Shown here piece by piece: positions 6,034-13,356 of a stretch of 35,139 nucleotides of DNA. Source of the DNA: a virus; IMG/VR virus record IMGVR_UViG_3300037493_003714, positions 1 to 35,139 of that record; one strand, given 5' to 3'. The position numbers were made by a program, and so were the translations under genes. Position 1 is the stretch's first letter, and the number at the start of each line of letters is the position of its first letter. Under the pieces are notes generated by a model. That model saw nothing but the letters and a program-made list of their open reading frames with translations. It did no database searches and had not been told where the DNA came from.

Positions 6034-6530
6034 CCCGCCTCGCCGACTCCCTCATCCTCGCCGCGATCATCTCCGCGCTCGGCCTCGGCTCGTGCCTCGA
6101 CGCATGCGGCACGCGCGCGGAGGCGCAGTCACGGGCGACGCGCGACGAGCGGGCCGTGGCCGTCTGTCTGCTCGCCGAGGATGAGCGCGGCACCGACTGG
6201 CCGAGCATCCTCGACGTGCTCGAGCGCCGCGCCGCTGCGCACGGCATGACGCCCGGTGCGGTCTCGCGCGTCTACTGCGCGGTGCATCGTGCAGCGCGTC
6301 CCAGCGCCCGCCAGCTGCGCCTGCGCGCGCTCCCGGGCGGCAACCCGTCCCCGCGCATCGCGGCGCTCTACGAGGCGGCTCTCGCGGCAGCACGGCGCGG
6401 CGGGCCGGGGACATGCGGCGCGAGCCACTGGGGCGCAGCGAGCGGAGAGGACCACGCGCGCGCGGTGCGGGCCGGGTGGCGGCGCGTCACCGGGTGCGGC
6501 GAGCGGAATGCGTTTTGGAGCGAGCGATGA
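6030..6530 (+). CDS. Predicted exported protein, possible cell-wall-hydrolase-like (166 aa)
   Basis: GTG at 6030 overlaps the previous stop. The N-terminus, TRLADSLILAAIISALGLGSC, has one basic residue and a hydrophobic stretch ending in LGSC. This fits a signal peptide or lipobox (lipid attachment at Cys) or a membrane anchor. The mature part includes AVCLLAEDERGTDWPSILDVL followed by ERRAAAHGM and SRVYCAVHR. The E-x-x-x-x-D-W pattern is loosely like SleB-type cell wall hydrolases, but this is weak. An envelope-associated early protein is the safest reading, and its placement among early genes argues against a standard endolysin. Confidence 0.5.
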   Translation: MTRLADSLILAAIISALGLGSCLDACGTRAEAQSRATRDERAVAVCLLAEDERGTDWPSILDVLERRAAAHGMTPGAVSRVYCAVHRAARPSARQLRLRALPGGNPSPRIAALYEAALAAARRGGPGTCGASHWGAASGEDHARAVRAGWRRVTGCGERNAFWSER

Positions 6531-7069
6531 GCACCTGGACCGAAGTCGCGCGCGCCGCTGCGCTTTGCGACCTGCTGACAATGATCGCTGGGGCCGCCCG
6601 CTGGGACGCTATCGACGAGCGGTCCGGCGTGCCGATGAAGCGCGGCAGCATCGCTGGGCTGGGCGCCTACTCGTGCGACGGTCACGGGGCGCTGATCGTG
6701 ATCGGCGGTACCGCGGACGTCGAGCGCGAGCGAGACAGTCAACTGCTCCGCGTTCTTCAGGAGCCGAAGACGCGGGCGATGTCGATCCCGGCCGGCGTGC
6801 TGCGACGCTCTCTCGCGAGCGGCGGCGAGTTCGCCCGCGTCGGCCAGGTGCTCATGCAGGCGCGGCTCGTGCGTCGATGGGTGCTCGCGCCGGCCGAGGT
6901 CAGCGGAGGCGACGTCACGGTCGCATGGGGACGCCCGCGCGAGGCTGTGAGATTCTCGGGATCCGGCTGGCAGAGCGTCGTCATGGCGTACGCGCCGCAT
7001 CCCGACAAACTCGCGTCCGCCGCTCCGATCGACGGTCCCGGGGAGTCGCTCGTGTGGTGCTCGCTGTGA
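6527..7069 (+). CDS. Hypothetical protein (180 aa)
   Basis: ATG at 6527 overlaps the previous TGA. The sequence is mixed alpha/beta, with LIVIGGTAD near residue 57, AMSIPAGVLRRSLASGGEF near 84 and a C-terminal beta-rich part (VTVAWGRPREAVRFSGSGWQSVVM). I cannot assign a family. Coupling to both neighbours and the composition of the codons support a real gene. Confidence 0.6.
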   Translation: MSTWTEVARAAALCDLLTMIAGAARWDAIDERSGVPMKRGSIAGLGAYSCDGHGALIVIGGTADVERERDSQLLRVLQEPKTRAMSIPAGVLRRSLASGGEFARVGQVLMQARLVRRWVLAPAEVSGGDVTVAWGRPREAVRFSGSGWQSVVMAYAPHPDKLASAAPIDGPGESLVWCSL

Positions 7070-7344
7070 CCCGCTGCTGCGACTACCTGCAAGAGGTCCC
7101 TGCGGGCGTGCTGCGCTGCGACTACCACGCGCGCGATCAGATGGCCGCGCAGTTCGACGCCGACTACTCGGGCCGGCGCTCGCTGCACGACGTGCTGGCA
7201 GCGGCGGGCTACACGTCGCGTCCGACCCCGACGACGCTCGCGACCGGCAGGCGCGCGATCCTGCGCGAGGGTGGCGCGGAGGTCGTCGCGGAGCTGACCT
7301 CGCATGAGGCGTGGGAGTGGATCTCGCGCGGGGGCGAGCGATGA
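7066..7344 (+). CDS. Hypothetical protein with N-terminal Cys/His cluster (92 aa)
   Basis: GTG at 7066 overlaps the previous TGA; another GTG seven bases upstream is possible. The N-terminus has RCCDYLQEV and RCDYHARD, a possible zinc site. The rest includes a helical segment (SLHDVLAAAGYTS) and ends EAWEWISRGGER. Its stop overlaps an ATG in ATGA. However, the helicase start is better placed 12 bases downstream, after an AGGAGG site. Confidence 0.5.
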   Translation: MTRCCDYLQEVPAGVLRCDYHARDQMAAQFDADYSGRRSLHDVLAAAGYTSRPTPTTLATGRRAILREGGAEVVAELTSHEAWEWISRGGER

Positions 7345-7355
7345 GGAGGGAGACA

Positions 7356-8771
7356 ATGGCGACCGATTACGACGCGTTCGTGGCGGAAAAGCTGGCATCG
7401 GTTGACACGGACGGCATCGACGTCGACCGCGAGGATCTGAACGAGTCGATGTTTCCGTACCAGCGAGACATCGTCGTGTGGGCGCTGCGCCGAGGCCGTG
7501 CGTGTATCTTCTCGGACTGCGGCACGGGCAAGACGCTGATGCAGTTGTGCTGGGCTAACGAGGTCGCGCGCGTCACGGGAGGTCGCGTGCTCATCCTGGC
7601 GCCGCTCGCCGTCGCCGATCAGACCGTGCGCGAGGGCGAGCGGTTCGGCATCGACGTCGACCACGTCGACACCATCGAGGCGGCGGAGTCGAGCGGGTCA
7701 CGAATCCTGATCACGAACTACGCGCGACTCGATAGGTTCGCGTCGTTCCCGTGGGCGGGCATCGTGCTCGACGAGTCGTCCATTCTCAAGAGCTACGACG
7801 GCTCAACGCGCAACGCGATCATCACGGGGTTCGCTCACGTGCCCTACCGGCTCGCCTGCACCGCGACGCCCGCCCCGAACGACCACATGGAGCTCGGCAA
7901 TCACTCCGAGTTCCTCGGCGTCAAGACGCGCACGGAGATGCTCGCTGAGTACTTCGTTCACGACGGCGGAGACACGTCGTCGTGGCGGCTGAAGGGCCAT
8001 GCGGAGGGCATCTTCTGGCGATGGGTCTGCGCGTGGGCAGCGTTCATCCGCAAGCCTTCGGACCTGGGATACAGCGACGACGGCTACGATATGCCTGCGC
8101 TCGAGATGCGCGACCGCATCCTGCCAGTGAACCACCGCGATACGTGGAGTGAGGGGTACCTGTTCGCTCCCGACGTGGTGACGCTCGCAGACCAGCGCGC
8201 CACTCGTCGCGCGACGCTGGAAAAGCGGGTAGCGGAAGCCGCTGCGATCGTGGCCGCGGAGCCTGACGAACCGTGGATGGTCTGGTGCGAGTTGAACGAC
8301 GAGAGCGCGGCTCTCACGAAGGCCATCCCGGGCGCCGTCGAAGTCGCTGGCAGCATGACCGAGGAGACGAAAGCAGACCGGCTACTCGGTTTTGCGGAGT
8401 GTCGGTATCAGGTACTCGTCAGCAAGCCTTCGATCGCCGGGTGGGGCATGAACTACCAGCACTGTGCGCGCATGATCTTCGTCGGCGCGTCGCACTCCTA
8501 CGAGCAAACGTACCAGGCCGTGCGGCGCTGTTGGCGCTACGGGCAGAATCGCGACGTGCACGTGTACATCATCCGCGCTGAGACCGAGGGAGCGATCAGC
8601 GCAAACCTCGCACGCAAGGAGGCCGACGCGCAGCGGATGGCGGACGGCATGTTGGCGAACATGCGTGATGAGCAGCGGCTCGCGATTCGCGGGTCAGCGA
8701 AGGAATGGAACCCATATCAGCCGAGCGTCACCATGACGATCCCGGCATGGTGCCAATCGGAGGCCACATGA
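7356..8771 (+). CDS. SNF2/DEAD-type superfamily 2 helicase (471 aa)
   Basis: The start at 7356 follows GGAGG by six bases; an upstream ATG at 7341 is the coupled alternative. Motifs in order are FPYQRDIVVWAL (Q-type motif), DCGTGKT (Walker A), ILAPLAV (Ia), VLDESSIL (motif II, DESS instead of DEAH), TATPAPND (motif III), KPSIAGWGMNYQ (motif V region) and QAVRRCWRYGQ (motif VI with Arg fingers). All core motifs are intact, so ATP-driven translocation on DNA is expected. It overlaps the methyltransferase gene by four bases (ATGA), a pairing frequent in tailed phages. Roles may be replication, recombination or DNA remodelling during modification; the sequence does not decide. Confidence 0.9.
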   Translation: MATDYDAFVAEKLASVDTDGIDVDREDLNESMFPYQRDIVVWALRRGRACIFSDCGTGKTLMQLCWANEVARVTGGRVLILAPLAVADQTVREGERFGIDVDHVDTIEAAESSGSRILITNYARLDRFASFPWAGIVLDESSILKSYDGSTRNAIITGFAHVPYRLACTATPAPNDHMELGNHSEFLGVKTRTEMLAEYFVHDGGDTSSWRLKGHAEGIFWRWVCAWAAFIRKPSDLGYSDDGYDMPALEMRDRILPVNHRDTWSEGYLFAPDVVTLADQRATRRATLEKRVAEAAAIVAAEPDEPWMVWCELNDESAALTKAIPGAVEVAGSMTEETKADRLLGFAECRYQVLVSKPSIAGWGMNYQHCARMIFVGASHSYEQTYQAVRRCWRYGQNRDVHVYIIRAETEGAISANLARKEADAQRMADGMLANMRDEQRLAIRGSAKEWNPYQPSVTMTIPAWCQSEAT

Positions 8772-9703
8772 CGAAGGTTCTTGATCAGGTCGTTACGGAT
8801 AAGTTCGCGATCTACAACGCCGACTGCGTCGAAGTCGTCAAGTCGCTGCCAGACAACAGCGTTGACTTGTCTGTATTCTCGCCGCCGTTCGCGAGCCTCT
8901 ACACGTACAGCGCGAGCCCGCGCGACATGGGCAACAGTATCGATGGCGACGAGTTCGCTACGCACTTCAGGTTCCTCGTATCCGACCTTCTGCGCGTCAC
9001 GAAGCCGGGGCGCCTGATCGCCGTCCACTGCATGCAGCTGCCGACGAGCAAGACGCGCGACGGTGTCATCGGCATCCGAGACTTCCGCGGCGAACTGATC
9101 CGGTCGTTCGTTGATGCGGGCGGCGTTTACCACTCTGAGGTATGCATCTGGAAAGATCCCGTCACAGCGATGCAGCGAACGAAGTCGCTCGGGCTGCTGC
9201 ACAAGACGATTCGCACCGACTCGTCGATGTCTCGCCAGGGGCTGGCTGACTACGTCGTGGTCATCCGCAAGCGTGGCACGAATCCAGACCCGATCTCGCA
9301 CACGTCGGACTCGCTCGCTCGCGTCGAGACGTGGCAGCGGTACGCGTCTCCCGTCTGGGTAACGGCTGGCGCGACCGACGACGAGGGATTCGCGCGGTGC
9401 ACCGCCGACATCAACCCGAGCGAGACGTTGCAGCACCGAAGCGCGCGCGAAGACAGGGACGAGCGGCACATCTGCCCGCTTCAGCTCGAGGTGGTTCGCC
9501 GCGTCGTGAGGCTGTGGAGCGCCCCGGGGGACACTGTGCTCTCGCCCTTCGCAGGCATCGGCAGCGAGGGTCACGTCGCCCTCGAGGAGGGGCGCCGTTT
9601 CATCGGCGCGGAGCTGAAGCGCAGCTACTACGAGCAGTCCGTGCGCAACCTACACGAGGCGGCTACGCCTCGCACGCGCGACCTGTTTGCGTCGGTGGGA
9701 TGA
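8768..9703 (+). CDS. DNA (N4-cytosine or N6-adenine) methyltransferase, SPPF type
   Basis: 311 aa from ATG 8768, which overlaps the helicase stop. Motif IV is VDLSVFSPPFASLY near residue 35, and the SAM-binding FxGxG motif comes late (DTVLSPFAGIGSEGHVALEEGRRFIGAEL, read in parts, near residue 265). This motif order is the beta-class arrangement. SPP-type motif IV is common in N4-cytosine enzymes, whereas DPPY is typical for N6-adenine. The region between them (about residues 60-240) would hold the target-recognition part. No restriction endonuclease is nearby, so self-protection against host restriction or epigenetic control is more likely than a restriction-modification pair. Confidence 0.88.
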   Translation: MTKVLDQVVTDKFAIYNADCVEVVKSLPDNSVDLSVFSPPFASLYTYSASPRDMGNSIDGDEFATHFRFLVSDLLRVTKPGRLIAVHCMQLPTSKTRDGVIGIRDFRGELIRSFVDAGGVYHSEVCIWKDPVTAMQRTKSLGLLHKTIRTDSSMSRQGLADYVVVIRKRGTNPDPISHTSDSLARVETWQRYASPVWVTAGATDDEGFARCTADINPSETLQHRSAREDRDERHICPLQLEVVRRVVRLWSAPGDTVLSPFAGIGSEGHVALEEGRRFIGAELKRSYYEQSVRNLHEAATPRTRDLFASVG

Positions 9704-10062
9704 TGGCCTGGTTCCGCGTCGATGACTCGTTCGGCGACCATCCGAAGGTCGAGGCGCTGATCGCCGGGCGCTGCCCAGACTCAGCGATCGCGCTCTGGAC
9801 GCTCGCGGGAGCGTGGTGCGCGAAGCAACTCACCGACGGCCATGTGCCCGCCGTGCGGCTGCCGCGCTTCGGCGTGAAGGCTCACGCGCGCGCCGCCGCA
9901 GATCTTGTCAGAGTGGGACTCTGGACCGCGACGAGCGACGGATCGACGTGCGGACCGCGAGCGCGGCTACGACGACGGCAGCGCCGACCAGCGGTACCTC
10001 GGCGGCGTGCTGCTGCCGAGCCTCGGATGGGTGCGCACCGGGGAGAGCGTGCCGGAGGGTAG
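9700..10062 (+). pseudogene. Truncated or frameshifted paralogue of the replication protein N-terminus
   Basis: ATG at 9700 overlaps the methyltransferase stop; a second ATG follows at 9703. Residues 2-75 (MAWFRVDDSFGDHPKVEAL ... ALWTLAGAWCAKQLTDG ... AAADLVRVGLW) align by eye with the N-terminus of the gene at 10367 (MAWGMLDDKFHRHPKVRAL ... LLELRGLW). After GLW the paralogue continues with a His-Asp-Phe segment, while this frame turns into Arg/Pro-rich text until TGA 10062. From about 9950 another frame (ending 10099) reads more protein-like (GYDDGSADQRYLGGVLLPSLGW). A frame-disrupting indel near 9930-9955 is the simplest reading. It may still make a short N-terminal fragment. Confidence 0.5.
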
Positions 10063-10102
10063 CAAGGCGCGCATGGTCGCGATGTGGCGCAGGCGATGAC
10101 GC

Positions 10103-10131
10103 TTGACGCGCACGGGACGGCGGCGCATGAT
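10103..10131 (+). promoter_or_regulatory. Predicted promoter before the replication region
   Basis: TTGACG (10103-10108), a 17-bp spacer and CATGAT (10126-10131). The -35 box is identical to those of the two early promoters at 4265-4355. It lies just after the broken paralogue, and its start point near 10138 leads straight into an inverted-repeat-bounded region. Confidence 0.5.
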
Positions 10132-10137
10132 GGTCGC

Positions 10138-10263
10138 CTCCGGGGCCGGCAGGCACCGCTTGCACCGGGTCGGGTGGCGCGCGGCTACGACCTCCCCCGG
10201 ACGCTCCGCAGTAGCTCCGCTCGATAGCCTGCCGGCCCAACTTTCACGCGCCGTGCAAGGCGC
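10138..10263 (+). ncRNA. Possible structured RNA upstream of the replication gene
   Basis: GGGCCGGCAGG (10143-10153) and CCTGCCGGCCC (10228-10238) are perfect 11-bp complements that would close a 74-nt internal region beginning about five bases after the predicted transcription start. Inside, GGTCG and CGACC can also pair. A second hairpin (GCGCC 10248-10252, GGCGC 10259-10263) follows. The frame of the replication gene is open through here, but it has no start signal of its own and its residues look unlike the family. It could be a stable small RNA, a leader controlling the following genes, or a DNA cruciform. Confidence 0.35.
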
Positions 10264-10280
10264 AGAGGGAGATAGATTCG

Positions 10281-10367
10281 ATGGAGCAGGATCGCCGGCG
10301 ATGGACGGTGCGCGCACCGACGCGTGCGGAGCGGCACGCTTCGGCGCTGGACAGGACGGGCGACTGA
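10281..10367 (+). CDS. Small ORF coupled to the replication gene (28 aa)
   Basis: ATG at 10281 is preceded by GAGGGAG nine bases upstream. The 28 residues are basic and end in LDRTGD, and its TGA shares a base with the ATG of the replication gene (TGATG). The product has no recognisable motif. It may act mainly as a leader ORF that sets translation of the downstream gene. Confidence 0.4.
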   Translation: MEQDRRRWTVRAPTRAERHASALDRTGD

Positions 10368-11452
10368 TGGCCTGGGGCATGCTCGACGACAAGTTCCATC
10401 GCCACCCGAAGGTGCGCGCCCTGCGTCGTGACGGCGCTCGCGGGCGCGAGGCGCTCGGGGTCTGGCTCTACTGGTGGTCGTGGTGCCTCGACGATCCGGC
10501 CCAGGTCGGCATCGTGCCGCGCGAGGAACTCCCGCCGGGCGACGTGAAGGCGGCTGCGCTGCTCGAGCTGAGGGGCCTATGGGATCCGCTGCCCGAGGGC
10601 TGGCACGTCCACGACTTCGAGGACTACCTGCCCGGTGGGCGCGCGCTCCGCGACGAGAAGCGCGAGGCCAAGCGAGAGGCGGACCGAGTGCGCATCGCGA
10701 ACAATCGCGCAGGAAGTCGCGAAAATGTCGCAGATGTAGCGCGCGACATTGGCGACACTTTCGCTACACCTGTCGCAGAAGTCGCGGCGACGTCGCGGCG
10801 ACATGTCGCGCAGGAGTCGCACACCTCTCCCGCGTACACGCGGGCGCGCGATCCCGCGTGCGCGCCCTCCCCATCCCCTCCCCTCCCCGCCCCTCCCATC
10901 CCAGCCGAGAGAGAGAGCGCGGACGCGCGCACGCTCTCAGACGCGATGCCCTTCGAGCCCGACCCCGAGCCGCCGCGCAAGCCGAGCCGCGAGCCCGAGG
11001 CCATCGTGCGGCGCCTGTTCTCCGAGGCGTACCTAGCGACGCGCCGCACGGTCTGGCCCCACGCCGCCCACGGCCGCGAGATCACCTCGCTCGCCGACTG
11101 GGCACAGGCGCAAGCGCGAGCCGATGGCGTCGACGTCGAGCGCGTCGTCGAGCGCGTGATCGCGTCGGCCTGCGCGGACGCCTACCTCGTCGGAGCCGAC
11201 CTCCCGCTGCGCCTGATCGTGAAGCAGGCCGGAGCCCTCTACCGCCCGCCTCCGAAGGCCGCGACGGGGCCGCCGAAGGTCCTCAACTCCGCCCTGATCC
11301 GCAGCTGCGAAGAAGCCATCGAAGCCGAGCGAAAGAAGAGAACCCCGAATGCCGACACCATCGCAAGTCTCGAGCGCACCGTCACCAATGAGCGCGCTCA
11401 TCCCAGCGGCGAGCCCGAGGATCCACGCGCTGCCTTCGGTCGCCGCCGCTGA
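10367..11452 (+). CDS. Phage replication protein (replisome-organiser / DnaD-like N-terminus), 361 aa
   Basis: Start ATG 10367, coupled to the small ORF. The N-terminal 95 residues (MAWGMLDDKFHRHPKVRAL, WLYWWSWCLDD, LLELRGLWDPLPEGWHVHDFEDYLP in parts) match the winged-helix-type start common in phage replication proteins, with the typical H-D-F-x-x-Y at the end. A basic coiled region (REAKREADRVRIANN) and a disordered Pro/Ser/Glu linker (about 120-215) follow, then a helical C-terminal domain (IVRRLFSEAYLATRRT...). The linker DNA holds the GTCGC repeat cluster, as in lambda O where the origin lies within the initiator gene. It probably initiates phage DNA replication by binding the origin and recruiting helicase. 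The family assignment is moderate. Confidence 0.65.
   Translation: MAWGMLDDKFHRHPKVRALRRDGARGREALGVWLYWWSWCLDDPAQVGIVPREELPPGDVKAAALLELRGLWDPLPEGWHVHDFEDYLPGGRALRDEKREAKREADRVRIANNRAGSRENVADVARDIGDTFATPVAEVAATSRRHVAQESHTSPAYTRARDPACAPSPSPPLPAPPIPAERESADARTLSDAMPFEPDPEPPRKPSREPEAIVRRLFSEAYLATRRTVWPHAAHGREITSLADWAQAQARADGVDVERVVERVIASACADAYLVGADLPLRLIVKQAGALYRPPPKAATGPPKVLNSALIRSCEEAIEAERKKRTPNADTIASLERTVTNERAHPSGEPEDPRAAFGRRR
10716..10820. other. Cluster of GTCGC repeats inside the replication gene, candidate origin
   Basis: Within 105 bp GTCGC or its complement occurs at 10716, 10727, 10743, 10752, 10771, 10781, 10787, 10792, 10798, 10805 and 10816. Two one-mismatch copies (GTAGC 10736, GCTAC 10763) and a perfect 12-bp palindrome GCGACATGTCGC (10798-10809) add to these. 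Spacings near 10-11 bp recur on the left side. The cluster falls in the linker-coding part of a replication-protein gene, the place where lambdoid origins lie. GTCGC is frequent in this genome, so part of the density is background. Confidence 0.45.
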
Positions 11453-11972
11453 CTCGCCGCCTCCGCGCGCCGGCAGTTCGGCGCACGCGCTCGCCATCGC
11501 CGAGGGCGCGCTCGTCGGCGCTGGCGCGTGGGACGCGCTGCTCCCCGCCGGGCGCATGGTAGCGCCGTCCGACGTGCCGGCGGACCTCGTCGACACGGCG
11601 TTTCGCGCTCGGCACGGCGACGCTGCCGCGCTCTCCGCGCTGCAGTCTTTCGCTGCGTGGCGGCAGCGGGCGCTGACGCTCGAGCAGGATGAGGCGCGCA
11701 AGGTCGAGGCCCTCTTCTGGCTCTGGCGCGTGCTCGATGCCGCGACGGTCGGGCGCGTCTGCGACGTCGCACACGCCGACACGAAAGAGGGTCGCGCAGG
11801 GTGCAAGCTCTGCACGCGTCGGCGCATGGTCGGCGCCGTGGTCGGCGCGCTGACGAAGCGATGGGGCATCGCCCTCGAGAGCCAGACCCCGCTAGACTTC
11901 GCGGCGGCGCGCAAGGTCGCGGCGTCGGTGACGCGCCGGGCCGACCTGCCCGACGCATGGCGGGCGCTGTGA
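11349..11972 (+). CDS. Hypothetical protein with CxxC near the C-terminus (207 aa)
   Basis: The ATG at 11349 overlaps the replication gene by about 100 nt; an ATG at 11388 is an alternative. The first 45 residues are Pro/Ser/Ala-rich. After that the protein is helical (SAHALAIAEGALVGAGAWDAL, ALFWLWRVLDAATVGRV), with GCKLCTRRRMVGAVVGAL near residue 155. No family is recognised. Position between the replication protein and the HTH protein suggests a replication accessory role, which is inference only. Confidence 0.55.
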   Translation: MPTPSQVSSAPSPMSALIPAASPRIHALPSVAAADSPPPRAGSSAHALAIAEGALVGAGAWDALLPAGRMVAPSDVPADLVDTAFRARHGDAAALSALQSFAAWRQRALTLEQDEARKVEALFWLWRVLDAATVGRVCDVAHADTKEGRAGCKLCTRRRMVGAVVGALTKRWGIALESQTPLDFAAARKVAASVTRRADLPDAWRAL

Positions 11973-12700
11973 CCGACTCCCGATCCCCGAGCTCCGACGG
12001 CCACGCGCCCCGTGGTGTCGTCCCCGCGAGCTGCTCGGTGCACCCCGGGTTCCCCGCGGGCCGCTGCGCCCGCTGCCTCGCCGGCCCGGTGATGGACGTC
12101 CCCGTCGCCGGCAGCGTCCGGCGCATGTTTGCCGCGCGCACGTCGGCGCAGGACCGCGCCGCTCGCGCGCAGCACACCCAGGAGGCCGCGCAGAGGGCGA
12201 AGGCGATCCGAGAGGCACCAGCGACACAGGACGCGCCCGCGGGGCGCCAGGAGGCAGCAGCGATGGCACGAGGAACGACCGACCGGATCACGTTCAGGGG
12301 CGCGACGAAGACGCGCGCGGAGTGGGGTGAGGTCTTCGGCCTGACCGCGAACGGCGTCGCGAACCGCGTCGCCCGGGGCGCTCCGCTCGATGCCGTCCCG
12401 GTCCGCGGCAGCAACCGGCACGCGGGCACGTGGGACTACACCGCGGACCGCGAGGTAGACCTCGCCGCGGCGGACGCGGGCGCGCGGATGGCGGCGGAGA
12501 TGCACCGCGACGTCAAGCCCGCGAGGACGCGGCGCCTTCGCCACGTCACCGAGCAGCAGATCGACGCGCTCATCGTCGCGCCGTCAGTGGCGAGCGAGGA
12601 GACGGTCGGGCGGCTGCTCGCTGCGGTCGGCTGGTCGCTGCGCCGAGAGTCCGTGCTCGGCCAAGGCGTGCTGCTCGCCGCACCTGGGAGCGCGCCGTGA
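11969..12700 (+). CDS. Protein with N-terminal Cys/His motif and HTH-like segment (243 aa)
   Basis: GTG at 11969 overlaps the previous TGA; an in-frame ATG at 11957 is possible. Residues 20-36 read CSVHPGFPAGRCARC, a likely zinc site. A long Ala/Gln/Arg helix follows. Then RITFRGATKTRAEWGEVFGL and TANGVANRVARGAPLDAVPV look like a helix-turn-helix with the A-x-x-x-G-L-T-x-x-G-V-x-x-R-V-x-x-G form common in phage proteins that sense or bind DNA. The C-terminal part is again helical. A DNA-binding protein of the replication region is likely; its target is unknown. Confidence 0.6.
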   Translation: MTDSRSPSSDGHAPRGVVPASCSVHPGFPAGRCARCLAGPVMDVPVAGSVRRMFAARTSAQDRAARAQHTQEAAQRAKAIREAPATQDAPAGRQEAAAMARGTTDRITFRGATKTRAEWGEVFGLTANGVANRVARGAPLDAVPVRGSNRHAGTWDYTADREVDLAAADAGARMAAEMHRDVKPARTRRLRHVTEQQIDALIVAPSVASEETVGRLLAAVGWSLRRESVLGQGVLLAAPGSAP

Positions 12701-13356
12701 GCGGCGTCCGCATGTCTCGCGACCAGTTCCTCGAGCGCCGAACCAAGCGGCGTGCTGACGACTCCGACGCGATGGGGCACGTGTGGCACGACGAGCCGAG
12801 CAGCACCATCGGCGAGACGCTGCGCCGCTGCTCGAGGTGTCATTGCTGCGCGCATTGGCCCCTCGCGTCGCAGCCGTGCGCGGCCGTGCACATCGCGGGG
12901 CCGTCGCTCGCGGAGCGTGGTGCTCGCCGGAAGCGGCCGTCGCCCAATCCGCGCCCGTGCGCTGTCTGCGGCGAACCGAGCGGACTCGACGCGTCCGGCC
13001 GAGCGCGCATGACGTGCGGGGAAGAGTGCCGCAAGGCGCGTCTCAAGCGGTCGTCAGAGGCGTATCGCTCGCTTGGCCGAGACATGGCGGAGTCGGCGCG
13101 CGTCGCAGCTATCGACGCAGAGATTGAGCGCGTCGCGCGCAGCGGAGAGCCCGAGACCGACCTCCAGCGCGTGCGTCGAGAGCAGCGCCAAGAGGAGCGC
13201 GCGCTCGCAGACCGGCTCGCCTCGATGAGCCAGAGGCAGCGTGACAGGGCCGAGAAGGTGCGCCGACAGAGCGAAAAAAAAGCGGCGAACTACGCGGCGC
13301 GCAAGGCGCGGTGGGAGCTCGAAGCGCGCGAGCCGGAAGGGCTGGCGGCGGGATGA
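12697..13356 (+). CDS. Cys-rich, coiled-coil protein (219 aa)
   Basis: GTG at 12697 overlaps the previous TGA. The N-terminal half has CSRCHCCAHWPLASQPC and CAVCGEPSG...MTCGEECR, two likely zinc clusters, the second resembling zinc-finger endings in which the last Cys pair leads into a basic helix. The C-terminal 110 residues are charged and coiled-coil-like (DLQRVRREQRQEERALADRL, RQRDRAEKVRRQSEKKAANY). It is probably nucleic-acid-binding. It precedes rusA and is coupled to it by ATGA. Confidence 0.6.
   Translation: MSGVRMSRDQFLERRTKRRADDSDAMGHVWHDEPSSTIGETLRRCSRCHCCAHWPLASQPCAAVHIAGPSLAERGARRKRPSPNPRPCAVCGEPSGLDASGRARMTCGEECRKARLKRSSEAYRSLGRDMAESARVAAIDAEIERVARSGEPETDLQRVRREQRQEERALADRLASMSQRQRDRAEKVRRQSEKKAANYAARKARWELEAREPEGLAAG

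Noticed and set aside
9905-10099. Separate small gene MSEWDSG...
   Set aside because: The start lies in the shadow of the preceding gene. The later part may be the true frame of the broken paralogue, so I list it there.
9967-10392. Minus-strand frame with a Cys pair (TRCKRCLPAPE) over the region between the replication paralogues
   Set aside because: No start signal, no neighbour on that strand, and it crosses the promoter and the start of the replication gene; kept only as a reservation against the RNA hypothesis.
11033-12544. 503-aa open frame on the minus strand
   Set aside because: It is antisense to coupled rightward genes and Arg-rich without motifs.
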